Assembly: GCA_040880005.1 (NCBI GenBank)
Contig: JBBDJG010000026.1
Span: 1 to 64,000, forward strand
Direction of reading: 5' to 3'
Source of the DNA: JBBDJG01 sp040880005
GTDB lineage: Bacteria > Actinomycetota > Thermoleophilia > Solirubrobacterales > JBBDJG01
DNA: 64,000 bases
Shown: in pieces, positions 31,737 to 41,704 of the stretch
Layout of the letters: each line of letters opens with the position of its first letter
How positions within the stretch are numbered: position 1 is the stretch's first letter
The notes under the pieces: generated by a model
What the model saw: the letters and a program-made list of their open reading frames with translations, nothing else
Databases searched by the model: none
Told to the model about the DNA's origin: nothing
Program-made: the position numbers and the translations under genes

Positions 31737-32807
31737 TTAGCTGCAACGCAGGTAGCAGCCACCGGCCTCGCGGCGAACCAGTCCGAGCAGCTCCAACTCC
31801 GCAAGCCCGGACAGCACCTGCGGCACCGCGGCCGGGTCGCCGGCTATCGCCTCGGCCGTCCCCTCCCCCTTCTCCACCGCGTCCAGCAGCGTCTGCAGCT
31901 CGGCCGAGAGGGTCGGCGTGGCGTGCTTGCGGTCGCGGCTCCGGAACCCATCGGGGCCGAACAGGACGTCGAGCACGTCGGATGCGTCGCGCACGACGTG
32001 CGCGCCATCGGCAAGCAGTCCGTTGGGGCCGGCGGCGAGCCCGCTCGTCACCTGGCCCGGCACCGCGCCGACGTCGCGTCCCAACTCGGCGGCAAAGTTG
32101 GCCGTGATCAACGACCCCGAGTCAGCGGCGCCCTCGACCACGATCGTCATCGAGGACAGGCCCGCCATGATCCTGTTGCGCGCCGGAAAGCACCAGCGGA
32201 ACGGCCGGAAACCCGGCGGCATCTCGGACACGACCAACCCCGAGCGCGCAACGCGCCCGTACAAAGCGAGGTTTCCGCGCGGGTACGCGGTGTCGGCACC
32301 GCAGGCGAGCACCGCGACGGTCGGCCCGCCACCGTCGAGTGCTCCCTCGTGCGCGGCCGCATCGACTCCGAACGCCATGCCGCTGACGACGGGGACGCCG
32401 CACGCGGCCAGCTCTCGTCCCAGCCGGCGCGATACTTCGAGCCCGTAGGTTGAGGCGCGGCGCGAGCCCACCACCGCCGCCGCCGGCTCGGCCCGCAGCA
32501 GATCGAGGATCGATCGGTCGCCGCGCAGGAACAGCGCCGCGGCGCGATCCGGCAACGCGTCGAGCTTGCGCGGAAACTCGGCCGCGTGGGCGCAGGTGGT
32601 CGTCAGGCCCCGTGCTGTCGCGGCTGCCGCGACGGACGCCGCAGCGGAACGATCCGGATGGCCGATCTTCAACGCCGCGACGAGATCGCGGTCGTGGAGC
32701 GCAAGCAGTGCGGGAAGGCGCGAGCGCCGGCGGGCGACGCGCTCGATCGCCCCCGCCGCCGCGGCAAGCAGGGCCGACCGCTGGAGACACGCGTCGCATG
32801 CGCTCAC
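31737..32807 (-). CDS. dprA: DNA-processing protein DprA/Smf
   Basis: 356 aa. The Rossmann-like core carries VVGSRRAS, GMAFGVDAAAHEGAL and ACGADTAYPRGN, all DprA signatures. The C-terminus (~285-356) is a winged-helix-like DprA_WH segment ending in YLRCS. DprA loads RecA on incoming single-stranded DNA during transformation. It overlaps comM by 4 bp. No com pilus or uptake genes are visible here, so competence itself is not shown. Confidence 0.92.
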   Translation of the reverse strand: MSACDACLQRSALLAAAAGAIERVARRRSRLPALLALHDRDLVAALKIGHPDRSAAASVAAAATARGLTTTCAHAAEFPRKLDALPDRAAALFLRGDRSILDLLRAEPAAAVVGSRRASTYGLEVSRRLGRELAACGVPVVSGMAFGVDAAAHEGALDGGGPTVAVLACGADTAYPRGNLALYGRVARSGLVVSEMPPGFRPFRWCFPARNRIMAGLSSMTIVVEGAADSGSLITANFAAELGRDVGAVPGQVTSGLAAGPNGLLADGAHVVRDASDVLDVLFGPDGFRSRDRKHATPTLSAELQTLLDAVEKGEGTAEAIAGDPAAVPQVLSGLAELELLGLVRREAGGCYLRCS

Positions 32808-34348
32808 GCGGCCGCGCCCGAGAGCTGCCTGCCGCCACGATGGTCGCGGTAGGAAAGCGCCTCTGTCGCGTGTTCGCGCAGTATCCGCGGGCTACCGGCA
32901 AGATCGGCAATCGTGCGTGCGACTCGCAATGCCCGATCGTGCCCTCGCATACTCAGCCCGATTCGCTCCCGTGCGTCCGCAAGCGCGCCAAGTGCGGATT
33001 CGTCGAGATCGCACAGCCCGCGCAGCTGCGCCGCCCGCATCTCGGCATTGCAGCGCCGCCCGCAGCTCGCAAGGCGACGAGCCTGCACGCTGCGAGCCCG
33101 CACGACCCTGGTGCGTATGGCGAGCGAGTCCGATTCCGCTTTCTCGTCCGCGAGTTGTCCGCGTGTCGGCATCTCCACGCGTATGACGAGGTCGATCCGA
33201 TCGAGCAGCGGCCCGCTCAGCTTCGATTGGTGCCGCGCCACCGCAACCGGGTGGCAGGAGCAGTCACGGCGCGCGTCGCCCGCGTGTCCGCAAGGACATG
33301 GATTCGTGGCAGCGATCAGCATGAAGCGCGCCGGAAAACTCGCGGCGCGCTGTGCCCTGCTGATCTCGACGACCCCTTCCTCGAGCGGCTGCCGCAACGC
33401 CTCGAGCGCCGGGCGCACGAACTCGGACAGCTCGTCCAGGAACAGAACGCCGTTCAGCGCCAGGCTCACCTCACCGGGCGAGGGCCCGCGTCCCCCGCCC
33501 ACGAGGCCCGGGGCCGAGGTCGAGTGATGGGGAGCACGGAACGGACGTCGCGTCACCAGTGGACGACCGCCCAGCAGGCCGGCAACCGAGTGCACGCGCG
33601 TGGTCTCGAGCGCCTCCTCGAGCGAGAGCGGAGGCAGGATCGTCGGCACACGCCGGGCGAGCATCGACTTCCCTGCGCCGGGCGGGCCGATCATCAGCAG
33701 GTTGTGACCACCGGCAGCGGCAATCTCCAACGCGCGCTTGGCCCCATGCTGGCCCCGCACGTCCGACATGTCGTGTCCGCCTCCGAGCGGAGTGGCCAGC
33801 AGCGCAGTCGCATCGCAGTCGTGTCTCGCCAACTCGGCCTCGCCGGTCAGATCCCGCACCAACTGGGTCAGGGAGTCGGCGCCCGTCACGTCGATCCCGG
33901 CGACGAGCGCTGCCTCGGACTCGTTGTCGCGCGGGAGGACCAGCCCACGGCAGCCGGCGCGGCGGGCCGCGTCGGCGATCACGATCGCCCCGCGCACCGG
34001 CCGCAGCGAGCCGTCCAGGCCGAGCTCCCCGCAGAGGGCCCGGCCGGCGAGCGACTCGGGCGTGATCTGACCGCTCGCCGCCAGCAGCGCGGCCGCCAGC
34101 CCGAGGTCGAAGCCGGGCCCGGCCTTGCGCAGGTCGGCCGGGGCCAGGTTGACGGTGATCCGACGCAGCGGGAAGTCGAAGCCGGAGTTGACGAGTGCGG
34201 CCCGCACGCGCTCGCGCGATTCCTGCACCGCCGCGTCGGGCAGGCCGACGATCGTGAACGCGGGGAGGCCGGAGTGGATGTCTGCCTCCACGGCGACCGG
34301 CACGGCATCGACTCCTTGGAGAGCAAAGGTTGTCGCTCGTGCAAGCAC
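32804..34348 (-). CDS. comM: ComM/YifB-type Mg-chelatase-like AAA ATPase
   Basis: 514 aa. The N-terminal domain (~1-165) has the ChlI-like 'GLPAFTIVGLPDAAVQESRERV'. The ATPase has Walker A GPPGAGKSML and Walker B GVLFLDEL. A C-terminal domain carries 'ATNPCPCG' and the cysteine pair CSCHP. ComM acts as a branch-migration helicase in natural transformation. It is coupled to dprA. It is divergent from yraN, which in many genomes runs in the same direction. Confidence 0.93.
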   Translation of the reverse strand: MLARATTFALQGVDAVPVAVEADIHSGLPAFTIVGLPDAAVQESRERVRAALVNSGFDFPLRRITVNLAPADLRKAGPGFDLGLAAALLAASGQITPESLAGRALCGELGLDGSLRPVRGAIVIADAARRAGCRGLVLPRDNESEAALVAGIDVTGADSLTQLVRDLTGEAELARHDCDATALLATPLGGGHDMSDVRGQHGAKRALEIAAAGGHNLLMIGPPGAGKSMLARRVPTILPPLSLEEALETTRVHSVAGLLGGRPLVTRRPFRAPHHSTSAPGLVGGGRGPSPGEVSLALNGVLFLDELSEFVRPALEALRQPLEEGVVEISRAQRAASFPARFMLIAATNPCPCGHAGDARRDCSCHPVAVARHQSKLSGPLLDRIDLVIRVEMPTRGQLADEKAESDSLAIRTRVVRARSVQARRLASCGRRCNAEMRAAQLRGLCDLDESALGALADARERIGLSMRGHDRALRVARTIADLAGSPRILREHATEALSYRDHRGGRQLSGAAA

Positions 34349-34482
34349 CCCACGAGCCTAGGGCGCCGAGACGCACACCTGGCCTGCCGAGTGTCAACAA
34401 TCCGTCACGCGAATGCAACGTTTGTGGGGAATCGGACGCCTCGCCGAAATTCCACCGCCACCGATCCACTAGCGTCGCCACG

Positions 34483-34866
34483 ATGAGCCTCGATCCACGC
34501 ACTCATGTAGGTCGCCGGGGCGAACAGCTTGCGGCCGAGCATCTCCAGCGGCTCGGCTACGAGCTGGTCGAGCGCAACTACCGGACGCGCGACGGCGAGA
34601 TCGACTTGATCGCGGCCAGCGATGCCGTGCTCGTCTTCTGCGAGGTGAAGACGCTCATGGTCCGGAGGCCGGCGGGACGAGCCGCGTTTCGTCCGCTCGA
34701 ATCGGTCACCCAGCCGAAGCGCGCGCGCATACGTCGTATCGCCCGCGGCTGGATCGCGACGCACAGCGCGGGCGGCCGCGAACAGTTGCGCTTCGACGCG
34801 ATCGGTGTGACGCTCACCCCCTCGGGAGGGCTGCGCGAGCTGGAGCACATCGAGGCGGCCTTCTGA
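34483..34866 (+). CDS. yraN: YraN/UPF0102 family nuclease-fold protein
   Basis: 127 aa from ATG 34483. The restriction-endonuclease-like core is visible: GRRGEQLAAEHLQRLGY, RNYRTRDGEIDLIA and VFCEVKTL (E-x-K). Cellular role unsettled; it is linked to DNA processing. The order comM-yraN-rnhB is conserved, but here yraN is on the opposite strand, converging with rnhB (1-bp gap) and diverging from comM. Confidence 0.9.
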   Translation: MSLDPRTHVGRRGEQLAAEHLQRLGYELVERNYRTRDGEIDLIAASDAVLVFCEVKTLMVRRPAGRAAFRPLESVTQPKRARIRRIARGWIATHSAGGREQLRFDAIGVTLTPSGGLRELEHIEAAF

Positions 34867-34867
34867 G

Positions 34868-35485
34868 CTACAACGCCAACTGCTGGTACGCGACCGACTG
34901 GAACGAGCGACGGTGCACCGGGCTGATGCCGCGCTCGGCGATCGCAGCCCTGTGCTCGGCGGTCGAGTAGCCGACGTTGGTGTCGAAGTGCCAGTCCGGC
35001 AGGTGCTCGGCGAGGCGATGCATGTAGCGATCACGCGTGACCTTGGCGATCACCGATGCCGCGGCGATCGCGGCACTGCGTGCATCGCCGTCGATCATGG
35101 CCTGCTGCTCGTGCTCGAACTCCGGCACTCCGAATCCATCGATCAGGCAAATACAGCCCTCGACCGCGACGCCGCGCAGGGAGTCGCGCAGGGCCTGCAG
35201 GTTGGTGACGTGCAGGCCGCGCTCGTCGATGCCACGCACGCAGCGCGAGACCACGGTAACGCGAGCGGCCGAACGCACGACAAGCGGGTAAAGCTCGTCG
35301 CGCGAGTGCTCGTCGCGCAACTTGGAGTCGTCGAGCCGCGACAGAGCGCGCCGCTCCGAGAGCGTCAACCGCTCGTAGTCGAACAGCACTGCGGCCGCGA
35401 CCAGGGGGCCGGCGAGGCTGCCCCGCCCGGCCTCGTCGGCACCGGCTACGAAGCGCCGGCCCAGCTCGCGATCGAACCGAAACAA
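34868..35485 (-). CDS. rnhB: Ribonuclease HII
   Basis: About 205 aa from TTG 35485. The catalytic set is visible: DEAGRG (Asp-Glu at the N-terminus), DDSKLRDE, a middle IDGFG Asp and 'AAASVIAKVTRDRYM'. It removes ribonucleotides and RNA primers from DNA. The frame extends to 35659, but that extension is a low-complexity peptide overlapping lepB by 107 bp, so the TTG just before 'FRFDRELG' is preferred. Confidence 0.9.
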   Translation of the reverse strand: MFRFDRELGRRFVAGADEAGRGSLAGPLVAAAVLFDYERLTLSERRALSRLDDSKLRDEHSRDELYPLVVRSAARVTVVSRCVRGIDERGLHVTNLQALRDSLRGVAVEGCICLIDGFGVPEFEHEQQAMIDGDARSAAIAAASVIAKVTRDRYMHRLAEHLPDWHFDTNVGYSTAEHRAAIAERGISPVHRRSFQSVAYQQLAL

Positions 35486-35552
35486 ACGGCCCGCCGTGCG
35501 CCGGCGCTTGGGACGTTTGCCACCACCGCCCTTCCCGGGCGCCTCGCGCGCC

Positions 35553-36191
35553 TCAGAGGATGCCGACGCGCTTGATCGGCCAGTAGGTGAAGAACGCTTG
35601 GCCGATGATCCATTTGCGGGGAACGGGTCCCCAGAAGCGGCTGTCGTCACTTTCGCCACGGTTGTCGCCCATCATAAAAAAGTGGTCAGGCGGAACCTTG
35701 ATCGGCTTCGGATAGGTACAGGTTCCAGGCGCGCAGGGCCTGATGAACGGCTCCTTCTGCACCTTGCCGTTGATGACCGCGTGGCTGTCGCGAATCGTGA
35801 CCACGTCGCCTGGCACGCCGATAACTCGCTTGATGAAGGTCACACCCTTCTCCTCGCGATCGACGGGTGCCGGGCACGGTTGGGCTTCGGGATGTGGCAC
35901 ACCGCATGTGCGGTCCTCCGCGCCAACCGGCGGATGGAAAACTATGATGTCATTGCGATCCGGGGTACCGCCGAACTTGTAGTTGACTCTGCTCACGAGG
36001 ACGCGCTGGCCGACATCCAAAGTCGGTTCCATCGACTCGCTCGGAATGCGATACGGCTTTATGAAGAACGCTTGGATGAGGAACGCAAGCGCCACCGCTG
36101 CAGCCACGATCAGGACCAACTCCAGCAGTGAGCCGTGGCCTCGGTCGCCGGCCGTCGCGCCGGACGGCGACTGACTCTGCCCAGCATTCAA
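35553..36191 (-). CDS. lepB: Signal peptidase I
   Basis: 212 aa. One N-terminal TM segment (~20-44). The catalytic serine is in PSESMEPTL and the lysine in FIKRVIGVPGD, with box E GDNRGESDDSRFWGPVP. A cysteine pair (RTCGVPHPEAQPC), part of a ~30-residue insertion before box D, and another pair in RPCAPGTC may form disulfides outside the membrane. It removes signal peptides of exported proteins such as the propellers here. Confidence 0.94.
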   Translation of the reverse strand: MNAGQSQSPSGATAGDRGHGSLLELVLIVAAAVALAFLIQAFFIKPYRIPSESMEPTLDVGQRVLVSRVNYKFGGTPDRNDIIVFHPPVGAEDRTCGVPHPEAQPCPAPVDREEKGVTFIKRVIGVPGDVVTIRDSHAVINGKVQKEPFIRPCAPGTCTYPKPIKVPPDHFFMMGDNRGESDDSRFWGPVPRKWIIGQAFFTYWPIKRVGIL

Positions 36192-36197
36192 GGGCAG

Positions 36198-36815
36198 TTA
36201 CCCGGCCTGCTCGTCCTTCGACGGCTCGTCTGGCGCATCGGCCTGCGGCTGCGCCTCCGACTGCTCGTCGTCTGCGCCATCGTCGCTCGCGAAGACCGGC
36301 TCGGCCTCCTCACCCTCGGCCTTTGCTTCGGCCTTGGCTTCGGCCTTTGCTTCCACCTGCTTCTCCACTTCGTCCTCATCCCCGGTTTCGGTTCCGGACT
36401 CCTCCAAGGGTTCCTGCCCACCCTGGAGGTCCTGCGGCCCCGCGGTCATCTCCGCCAGCTCCTCCGGAGTCAGATCACGACGCTCGCGGACGCGCGCCCG
36501 GCGCCCGATCCGGCCCCTCAGGTAGTACAGCTTGGCCCGACGCACCTCGCCTCGGCCCATCACCTCGACGCGTTCGACCTTCGGCGAGTGCAGCGGAAAC
36601 GTTCGCTCCACACCGACGCCGAAGGAGAGCTTTCGCACCGTGAACGTCCGCCTTGAGCCGGAGCCCTGGAGTTTCAGCACCACTCCCTCGAAGACCTGGG
36701 TGCGGCGGCGCGTTCCCTCGATCACCTGGAAGTGCACGCGCACTCGATCGCCCTCCCGGAAGGCAGGCTGCTTGCGCAACTGGCGGCGCTCGATGCTTTC
36801 GATCAGATCGTTCAC
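36198..36815 (-). CDS. rplS: 50S ribosomal protein L19 with acidic tail
   Basis: 205 aa. Residues 1-~113 are canonical L19 (FREGDRVRVHFQVIEGTRRR, SPKVERVEVMGRGEVRRAKLYYLRG). The remaining ~90 residues are an added tail that is mostly Glu, Asp, Ala and Gln, containing the repeat KAEAKAEAKAEG and ending SKDEQAG. Normal bacterial L19 is about 115-120 aa. It sits in the trmD operon, between lepB and trmD. Confidence 0.94.
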   Translation of the reverse strand: MNDLIESIERRQLRKQPAFREGDRVRVHFQVIEGTRRRTQVFEGVVLKLQGSGSRRTFTVRKLSFGVGVERTFPLHSPKVERVEVMGRGEVRRAKLYYLRGRIGRRARVRERRDLTPEELAEMTAGPQDLQGGQEPLEESGTETGDEDEVEKQVEAKAEAKAEAKAEGEEAEPVFASDDGADDEQSEAQPQADAPDEPSKDEQAG

Positions 36816-36899
36816 AGGCTGAGGAGGGTACCTTTGGGGAGCCCGCGGGCGCCCGGCGCCGCAGCGATGCGGGAGCGCCGATGTTAGCGGACTACCGGC

Positions 36900-37586
36900 T
36901 CAATCCGGGCCCGGCGCCGGTCGCCTGCTCGCGCTCTGAGCTGCACGCCATCCGCGGATGCGCTCGTGGTCGCCCGACAGCAGCACCTCGGGCACATCCC
37001 AGCCCCGGTGAGAGGCCGGGCGGGTGAAGTGAGGGTACTCAGGGCCTCCGCCCAGAGCCGGCGAGAACGACTCCTCCGTCGCGCTGTCGGCATGACCGAG
37101 CGCGCCGGGGAGCTTTCGCAGCACGGCGTCGCCGACCACCATCGCGGCCAGCTCGCCTCCCGAGAGGACATACGGCCCGACCGAGATCGCGTCGTTGGAC
37201 AGGTGCTCGCCCACACGCTCGTCGATCCCCTCGTAGCGCCCGCACAGCAGCGTCAGCCTTTCGAGCCCGGCCAGCTCATCTGCAAGCGCGTCGTCGAGCG
37301 GCCGGCCGGCCGGCGTCAGGACCACCACTCGCCGATCGGCGAGCATCGCCTCCGTGTCCGCACCGTAGACAGCTTGCAAGGCCGCGTCCACGACATCGAC
37401 CCTGATCACCATGCCGGCTCCGCCACCGTAGGGGGTGTCGTCGACCTGGCCGGCAGACAGGGGGGTCGTGTCGCGGTAGTTGAAAAGCCGCAGCTCGTGT
37501 CCCAGCGCGAGCGCGTTGCGCACGTGGCGCTGGCTCGCGAACCAGCCGAACCATTCGGGGAACAGAGTGAACACGTCGAGCTGCAT
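36900..37586 (-). CDS. trmD: tRNA (guanine-N1)-methyltransferase
   Basis: 228 aa. It starts MQLDVFTLFPEWF and has the knotted SAM-binding motifs 'TPAGRPLDDALADELAG', 'LLCGRYEGIDERV' and 'SVGPYVLSGGELAAMV', all diagnostic of TrmD. It methylates G37 of tRNAs reading CNN codons. Its ATG shares one base with the rimM stop (TGATG). It is followed by rplS after 84 bp. Confidence 0.95.
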   Translation of the reverse strand: MQLDVFTLFPEWFGWFASQRHVRNALALGHELRLFNYRDTTPLSAGQVDDTPYGGGAGMVIRVDVVDAALQAVYGADTEAMLADRRVVVLTPAGRPLDDALADELAGLERLTLLCGRYEGIDERVGEHLSNDAISVGPYVLSGGELAAMVVGDAVLRKLPGALGHADSATEESFSPALGGGPEYPHFTRPASHRGWDVPEVLLSGDHERIRGWRAAQSASRRPAPGPD

Positions 37587-38137
37587 CAGCTCACCTCACC
37601 GAGAAACTGCCCGACGATGTCGATCCGCCGCTGTTCGACGTCGATCGAACGCACGGCGTCCCGGATCAGGGGAACGAGCAACGAGGTACCGTCGGGGCGG
37701 CGCACCTCGAGCACGTCGACGGCCGGCAGCAGCATCACGTCGATCACGCTGCCCACGGATCGCTCGCCGTCGGTCACGGCCAGCCCGATCAGGTCGTCAA
37801 CCAGATACTCGCCCGCTTCCAGCTCGCCCAGCGCGACACGTCCGACGGTTATCTCCGCTCCACGAATCGAGCCGACACCGGCGCGGTCGACGATCCCCTC
37901 GATGCCGATCACGGGCCGCTCGCCGGTTCCCGCTCGGGCCACGATCCGCGTCTGCGTCGGTCCCACCTGGACAAGACTCCCAACAGCGAGCAACTCCAGC
38001 CTGCGCGTTGGCTCGACGACCGCGAACTGGCCCCCCGTTCCACGAGCGCGGCCGACGCGTCCGATTCGCAGCCGTCGCGCGGCTGAGTGCTCAGTCGACG
38101 ACGTCGACGAGGACTCTCTGTTCGTCGGCTGCGCCAC
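37586..38137 (-). CDS. rimM: Ribosome maturation factor RimM
   Basis: 183 aa. 'LRIGRVGRARGTGG' opens the RimM N-terminal barrel, and the PRC-barrel half has 'EYLVDDLIGLAVTDGE', 'VLEVRRPDG' and 'LVPLIRDAV'. It assists 30S maturation. The only usable start (ATG 38137) makes it overlap khpA by 47 bp. A 20-residue Ser/Thr-rich leader precedes the domain. Confidence 0.9.
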   Translation of the reverse strand: MAQPTNRESSSTSSTEHSAARRLRIGRVGRARGTGGQFAVVEPTRRLELLAVGSLVQVGPTQTRIVARAGTGERPVIGIEGIVDRAGVGSIRGAEITVGRVALGELEAGEYLVDDLIGLAVTDGERSVGSVIDVMLLPAVDVLEVRRPDGTSLLVPLIRDAVRSIDVEQRRIDIVGQFLGEVS

Positions 38138-38324
38138 TGGCCTTCATGATCGTTCGCAGCGCCTTGACCGTACGGCCTCCGCGCCCGATCACCTTGCCGC
38201 GGTCCTCTTCGGCGACGCTCAACTCGAGCATCACCGTGCCGTCGCGTCCCTCCGTGAGGTCGACCCGCACGTCGCTCGGGTTGTCGACGAGCGCCCGTGC
38301 GAGAAACTCGAGCAGCTCCTTCAG
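38091..38324 (-). CDS. khpA: KH-domain RNA-binding protein KhpA
   Basis: 77 aa if initiated at CTG 38324. The KH motif is GKVIGRGGRTVKALRTIM (G-x-x-G = GRGG). It binds RNA and in other bacteria acts with KhpB in cell-division control. CTG 38324 overlaps the rpsP stop as CTGA and has GGGGAT ~7 nt upstream. This gives the usual family length. The ATG alternative at 38393 would add 23 unlike residues and a 73-bp overlap with rpsP. Confidence 0.85.
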   Translation of the reverse strand: MKELLEFLARALVDNPSDVRVDLTEGRDGTVMLELSVAEEDRGKVIGRGGRTVKALRTIMKASGAADEQRVLVDVVD

Positions 38325-38560
38325 GTCGAGATCCCCTTCGCCTTGAGAAGTTTCTTGACCGTCGAGGTCGGCTGCGCGCCTTTTCCGATCCAATCGCGCA
38401 CCCGGTCGGCGTCCAACTCGATCGTGGAAGGGTCCGTGTTCGGATTGTAGAGCCCGAGCACCTCGAGGAAGCGGCCGTCGCGGGGCGAGCGCTTGTCGGT
38501 CGCCACGACGCGCCAGATCGGATTGTTGCGTGCGCCTACGCGCGTCAGTCTGATTCTCAC
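38321..38560 (-). CDS. rpsP: 30S ribosomal protein S16
   Basis: 79 aa from GTG 38560. 'VRIRLTRVGARNNPIWRVV', 'RDGRFLEVLGLYNP' and 'DWIGKGAQPTSTVKKLL' are S16 signatures. It heads the rpsP-khpA-rimM-trmD-rplS-lepB-rnhB run. TTG 38566 is an alternative start. Confidence 0.95.
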   Translation of the reverse strand: MRIRLTRVGARNNPIWRVVATDKRSPRDGRFLEVLGLYNPNTDPSTIELDADRVRDWIGKGAQPTSTVKKLLKAKGIST

Positions 38561-38708
38561 GGACAAGGTCTGCGAGCCCTTTCGTAGATCAACGAGCCGC
38601 AAAGGATACGCGAGCGCGAGCGCGGGCGGCTCCGGGCGAATATCGGGGACTATCCGTCCCCCTCGACCCCCTCTCATGCTGGAGCGTCCGCCTACGGCGA
38701 CCGCAAAC

Positions 38709-40193
38709 CTATAGCCCGCGAAACGCATACACAGCCCCGGAAGCATTGCGGCCGTCGTAGCTCGCTCCCGGCGTTCCGACCAGGACCTCCGGGCGGCCGT
38801 CCCCGTTGAAGTCGCCGGCGTCAGCCACGGACACCCCCGCCGAGCCCAGGAAGCGCATGCGACTGAGGCGAAAGCCGCCGTTGCCGAGGCGATCGAGCCG
38901 GCGCGGTTTCCGTGCGCCGGTGCCGTAGATGACGTAGGCCGTGCCCCCGTTCATCACGCGTCCGATGTCGGCTCCGGGCGCTCCGACGATCACCTCACCG
39001 CGGCCATCGCCGCTCTGGTCGGTGGAACCCGAGACCGCGAAACCGGCGTTGTCTCCCGCCACGCCGTCGAGGCGGAAACCTGCGCTGCTCAGGCGCCCAA
39101 GTCGTACCGTTCCCGGAGCCGGGCGTCCGAACACCACGTAGGCCGAACCGGATGCCCGGCCGGCGTTGCGAGCGGCCGGGGCTCCGAGCACCACGTCACC
39201 GAGCTTGTCGCCGTTCACGTCGTTGAGGCCGGCCACCGAATAGCCGGCGCCCTCACGTGCCGCCGCTCCCCGGATCGTGAATCCGCGCGTGCCAAGATCC
39301 GAAAGGTTGACCGCCCCCGCATTCCGGCGCCCGTAGACGACGTACCCCGCCCCCGAGCGCCGTCCGCCCGAGTCGGACTGGGACGCTCCCAGCAGGAGTT
39401 CCTGGAGGCCATCGGAGTTCATGTCGGGCGCGCTCGCAACCGCGTTTCCGACCTGCTCACCCGAGCGCGCTCCCGCGACCTTGACGCCGCCCGCGCCGAG
39501 CGTGCTCAACTCGACCGTCGAGCCAGTCCGCTTGCCGGAAACGATGTACGCGGCGCCCGCGTTGGACCGATCGCTGACGTCGACCCTGGGCGCGCCCACG
39601 ATCACGTCGGCCAGCCGGTCGCCGTTCAGGTCTCCGATGCCCGACACGCCCGCCCCCGCACGATCGCCGCGGCGCTCACCGACGATCCGGAACCCGTGCG
39701 AGCCGAGCCGCGAAAGACGCACGGTGGAGCGAGACTCCTTTCCGAACACGACGTATGCCGATCCCGGCGTGATGCCGCCAGAGTCGCGCGCAGCCGGAGT
39801 CCCCACGATCAGGTCCGCCAACTCGTCGCCGTTGACGTCACCGGCGCCGGCGACGGACTGCACGCCTCCCGATATACCGGCGGCGGAGATCCGAAAACCG
39901 CGACCGCGAAGTCGCGCAAGGTCGACGGACGAGTTCGACCTGCTGCCGAACAGCACAACCGCGCCGCGACTCAGACGGCTGGTCGTGATGACGTCCGCGA
40001 GTCCGTCGTTGTTGACGTCGCCCGCCGCGCCGAGCAGATCCCCGACTCCCTCACGTGCCGCGCCGTAGTAGGAGGAGACGTGAATCGCGGACTGGCGAGC
40101 CTGCTGGCCCAGCGCGTCGGCGATCACGAGCAGCGTTACCGGCAACCCGAGAATGAGTGCGAGGGCTATCCGGGAGCGTTGCATCGAATTCAT
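38709..40193 (-). CDS. Secreted FG-GAP seven-bladed beta-propeller
   Basis: 494 aa. A signal peptide or anchor (~8-28) precedes seven FG-GAP/VCBS repeats, each with a calcium-type loop such as GDVNNDGLADVI, GDLNGDRLADVIVG and GDFNGDGRPEVLVG. Seven repeats of ~65 residues predict an integrin-like seven-bladed propeller outside the cell. Possible roles are adhesion or ligand binding; no enzyme motif is seen. It separates ffh from rpsP, which are closer in many genomes. Confidence 0.88.
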   Translation of the reverse strand: MNSMQRSRIALALILGLPVTLLVIADALGQQARQSAIHVSSYYGAAREGVGDLLGAAGDVNNDGLADVITTSRLSRGAVVLFGSRSNSSVDLARLRGRGFRISAAGISGGVQSVAGAGDVNGDELADLIVGTPAARDSGGITPGSAYVVFGKESRSTVRLSRLGSHGFRIVGERRGDRAGAGVSGIGDLNGDRLADVIVGAPRVDVSDRSNAGAAYIVSGKRTGSTVELSTLGAGGVKVAGARSGEQVGNAVASAPDMNSDGLQELLLGASQSDSGGRRSGAGYVVYGRRNAGAVNLSDLGTRGFTIRGAAAREGAGYSVAGLNDVNGDKLGDVVLGAPAARNAGRASGSAYVVFGRPAPGTVRLGRLSSAGFRLDGVAGDNAGFAVSGSTDQSGDGRGEVIVGAPGADIGRVMNGGTAYVIYGTGARKPRRLDRLGNGGFRLSRMRFLGSAGVSVADAGDFNGDGRPEVLVGTPGASYDGRNASGAVYAFRGL

Positions 40194-40257
40194 TTGCGCA
40201 TCAACCGACTAGACGGTATCCGAGATCGCGGCCACCGGCCTCGCCTCACTAGTCCCA

Positions 40258-41592
<1,335 letters not shown>

Positions 41593-41692
41593 CCGGCGCC
41601 CAAGGATACGGAGGGGATATGCACAGGCCGCGGAGAGGCCGCTAAGGATGGCTTGGCGGAGGTAAATACCCTAAATCCGCTCGGCTTTTTGC

Positions 41693-41698
41693 TATATT
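41693..41698 (+). promoter_or_regulatory. -10 element of a probable leaderless reductase transcript
   Basis: TATATT at 41693-41698 lies 7 bp before the ATG at 41705, so transcription would begin at or next to the start codon. No ribosome-binding sequence lies just before the ATG. A -35 is not clear. The 112-bp gap from ffh contains nothing else. Confidence 0.5.
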
Positions 41699-41704
41699 CG
41701 CCGC

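Noticed and set aside
34868..35659. RNase HII with start at 35659
   Set aside because: The extra 58 residues are low complexity and overlap lepB by 107 bp. TTG 35485 gives a normal RNase HII N-terminus.
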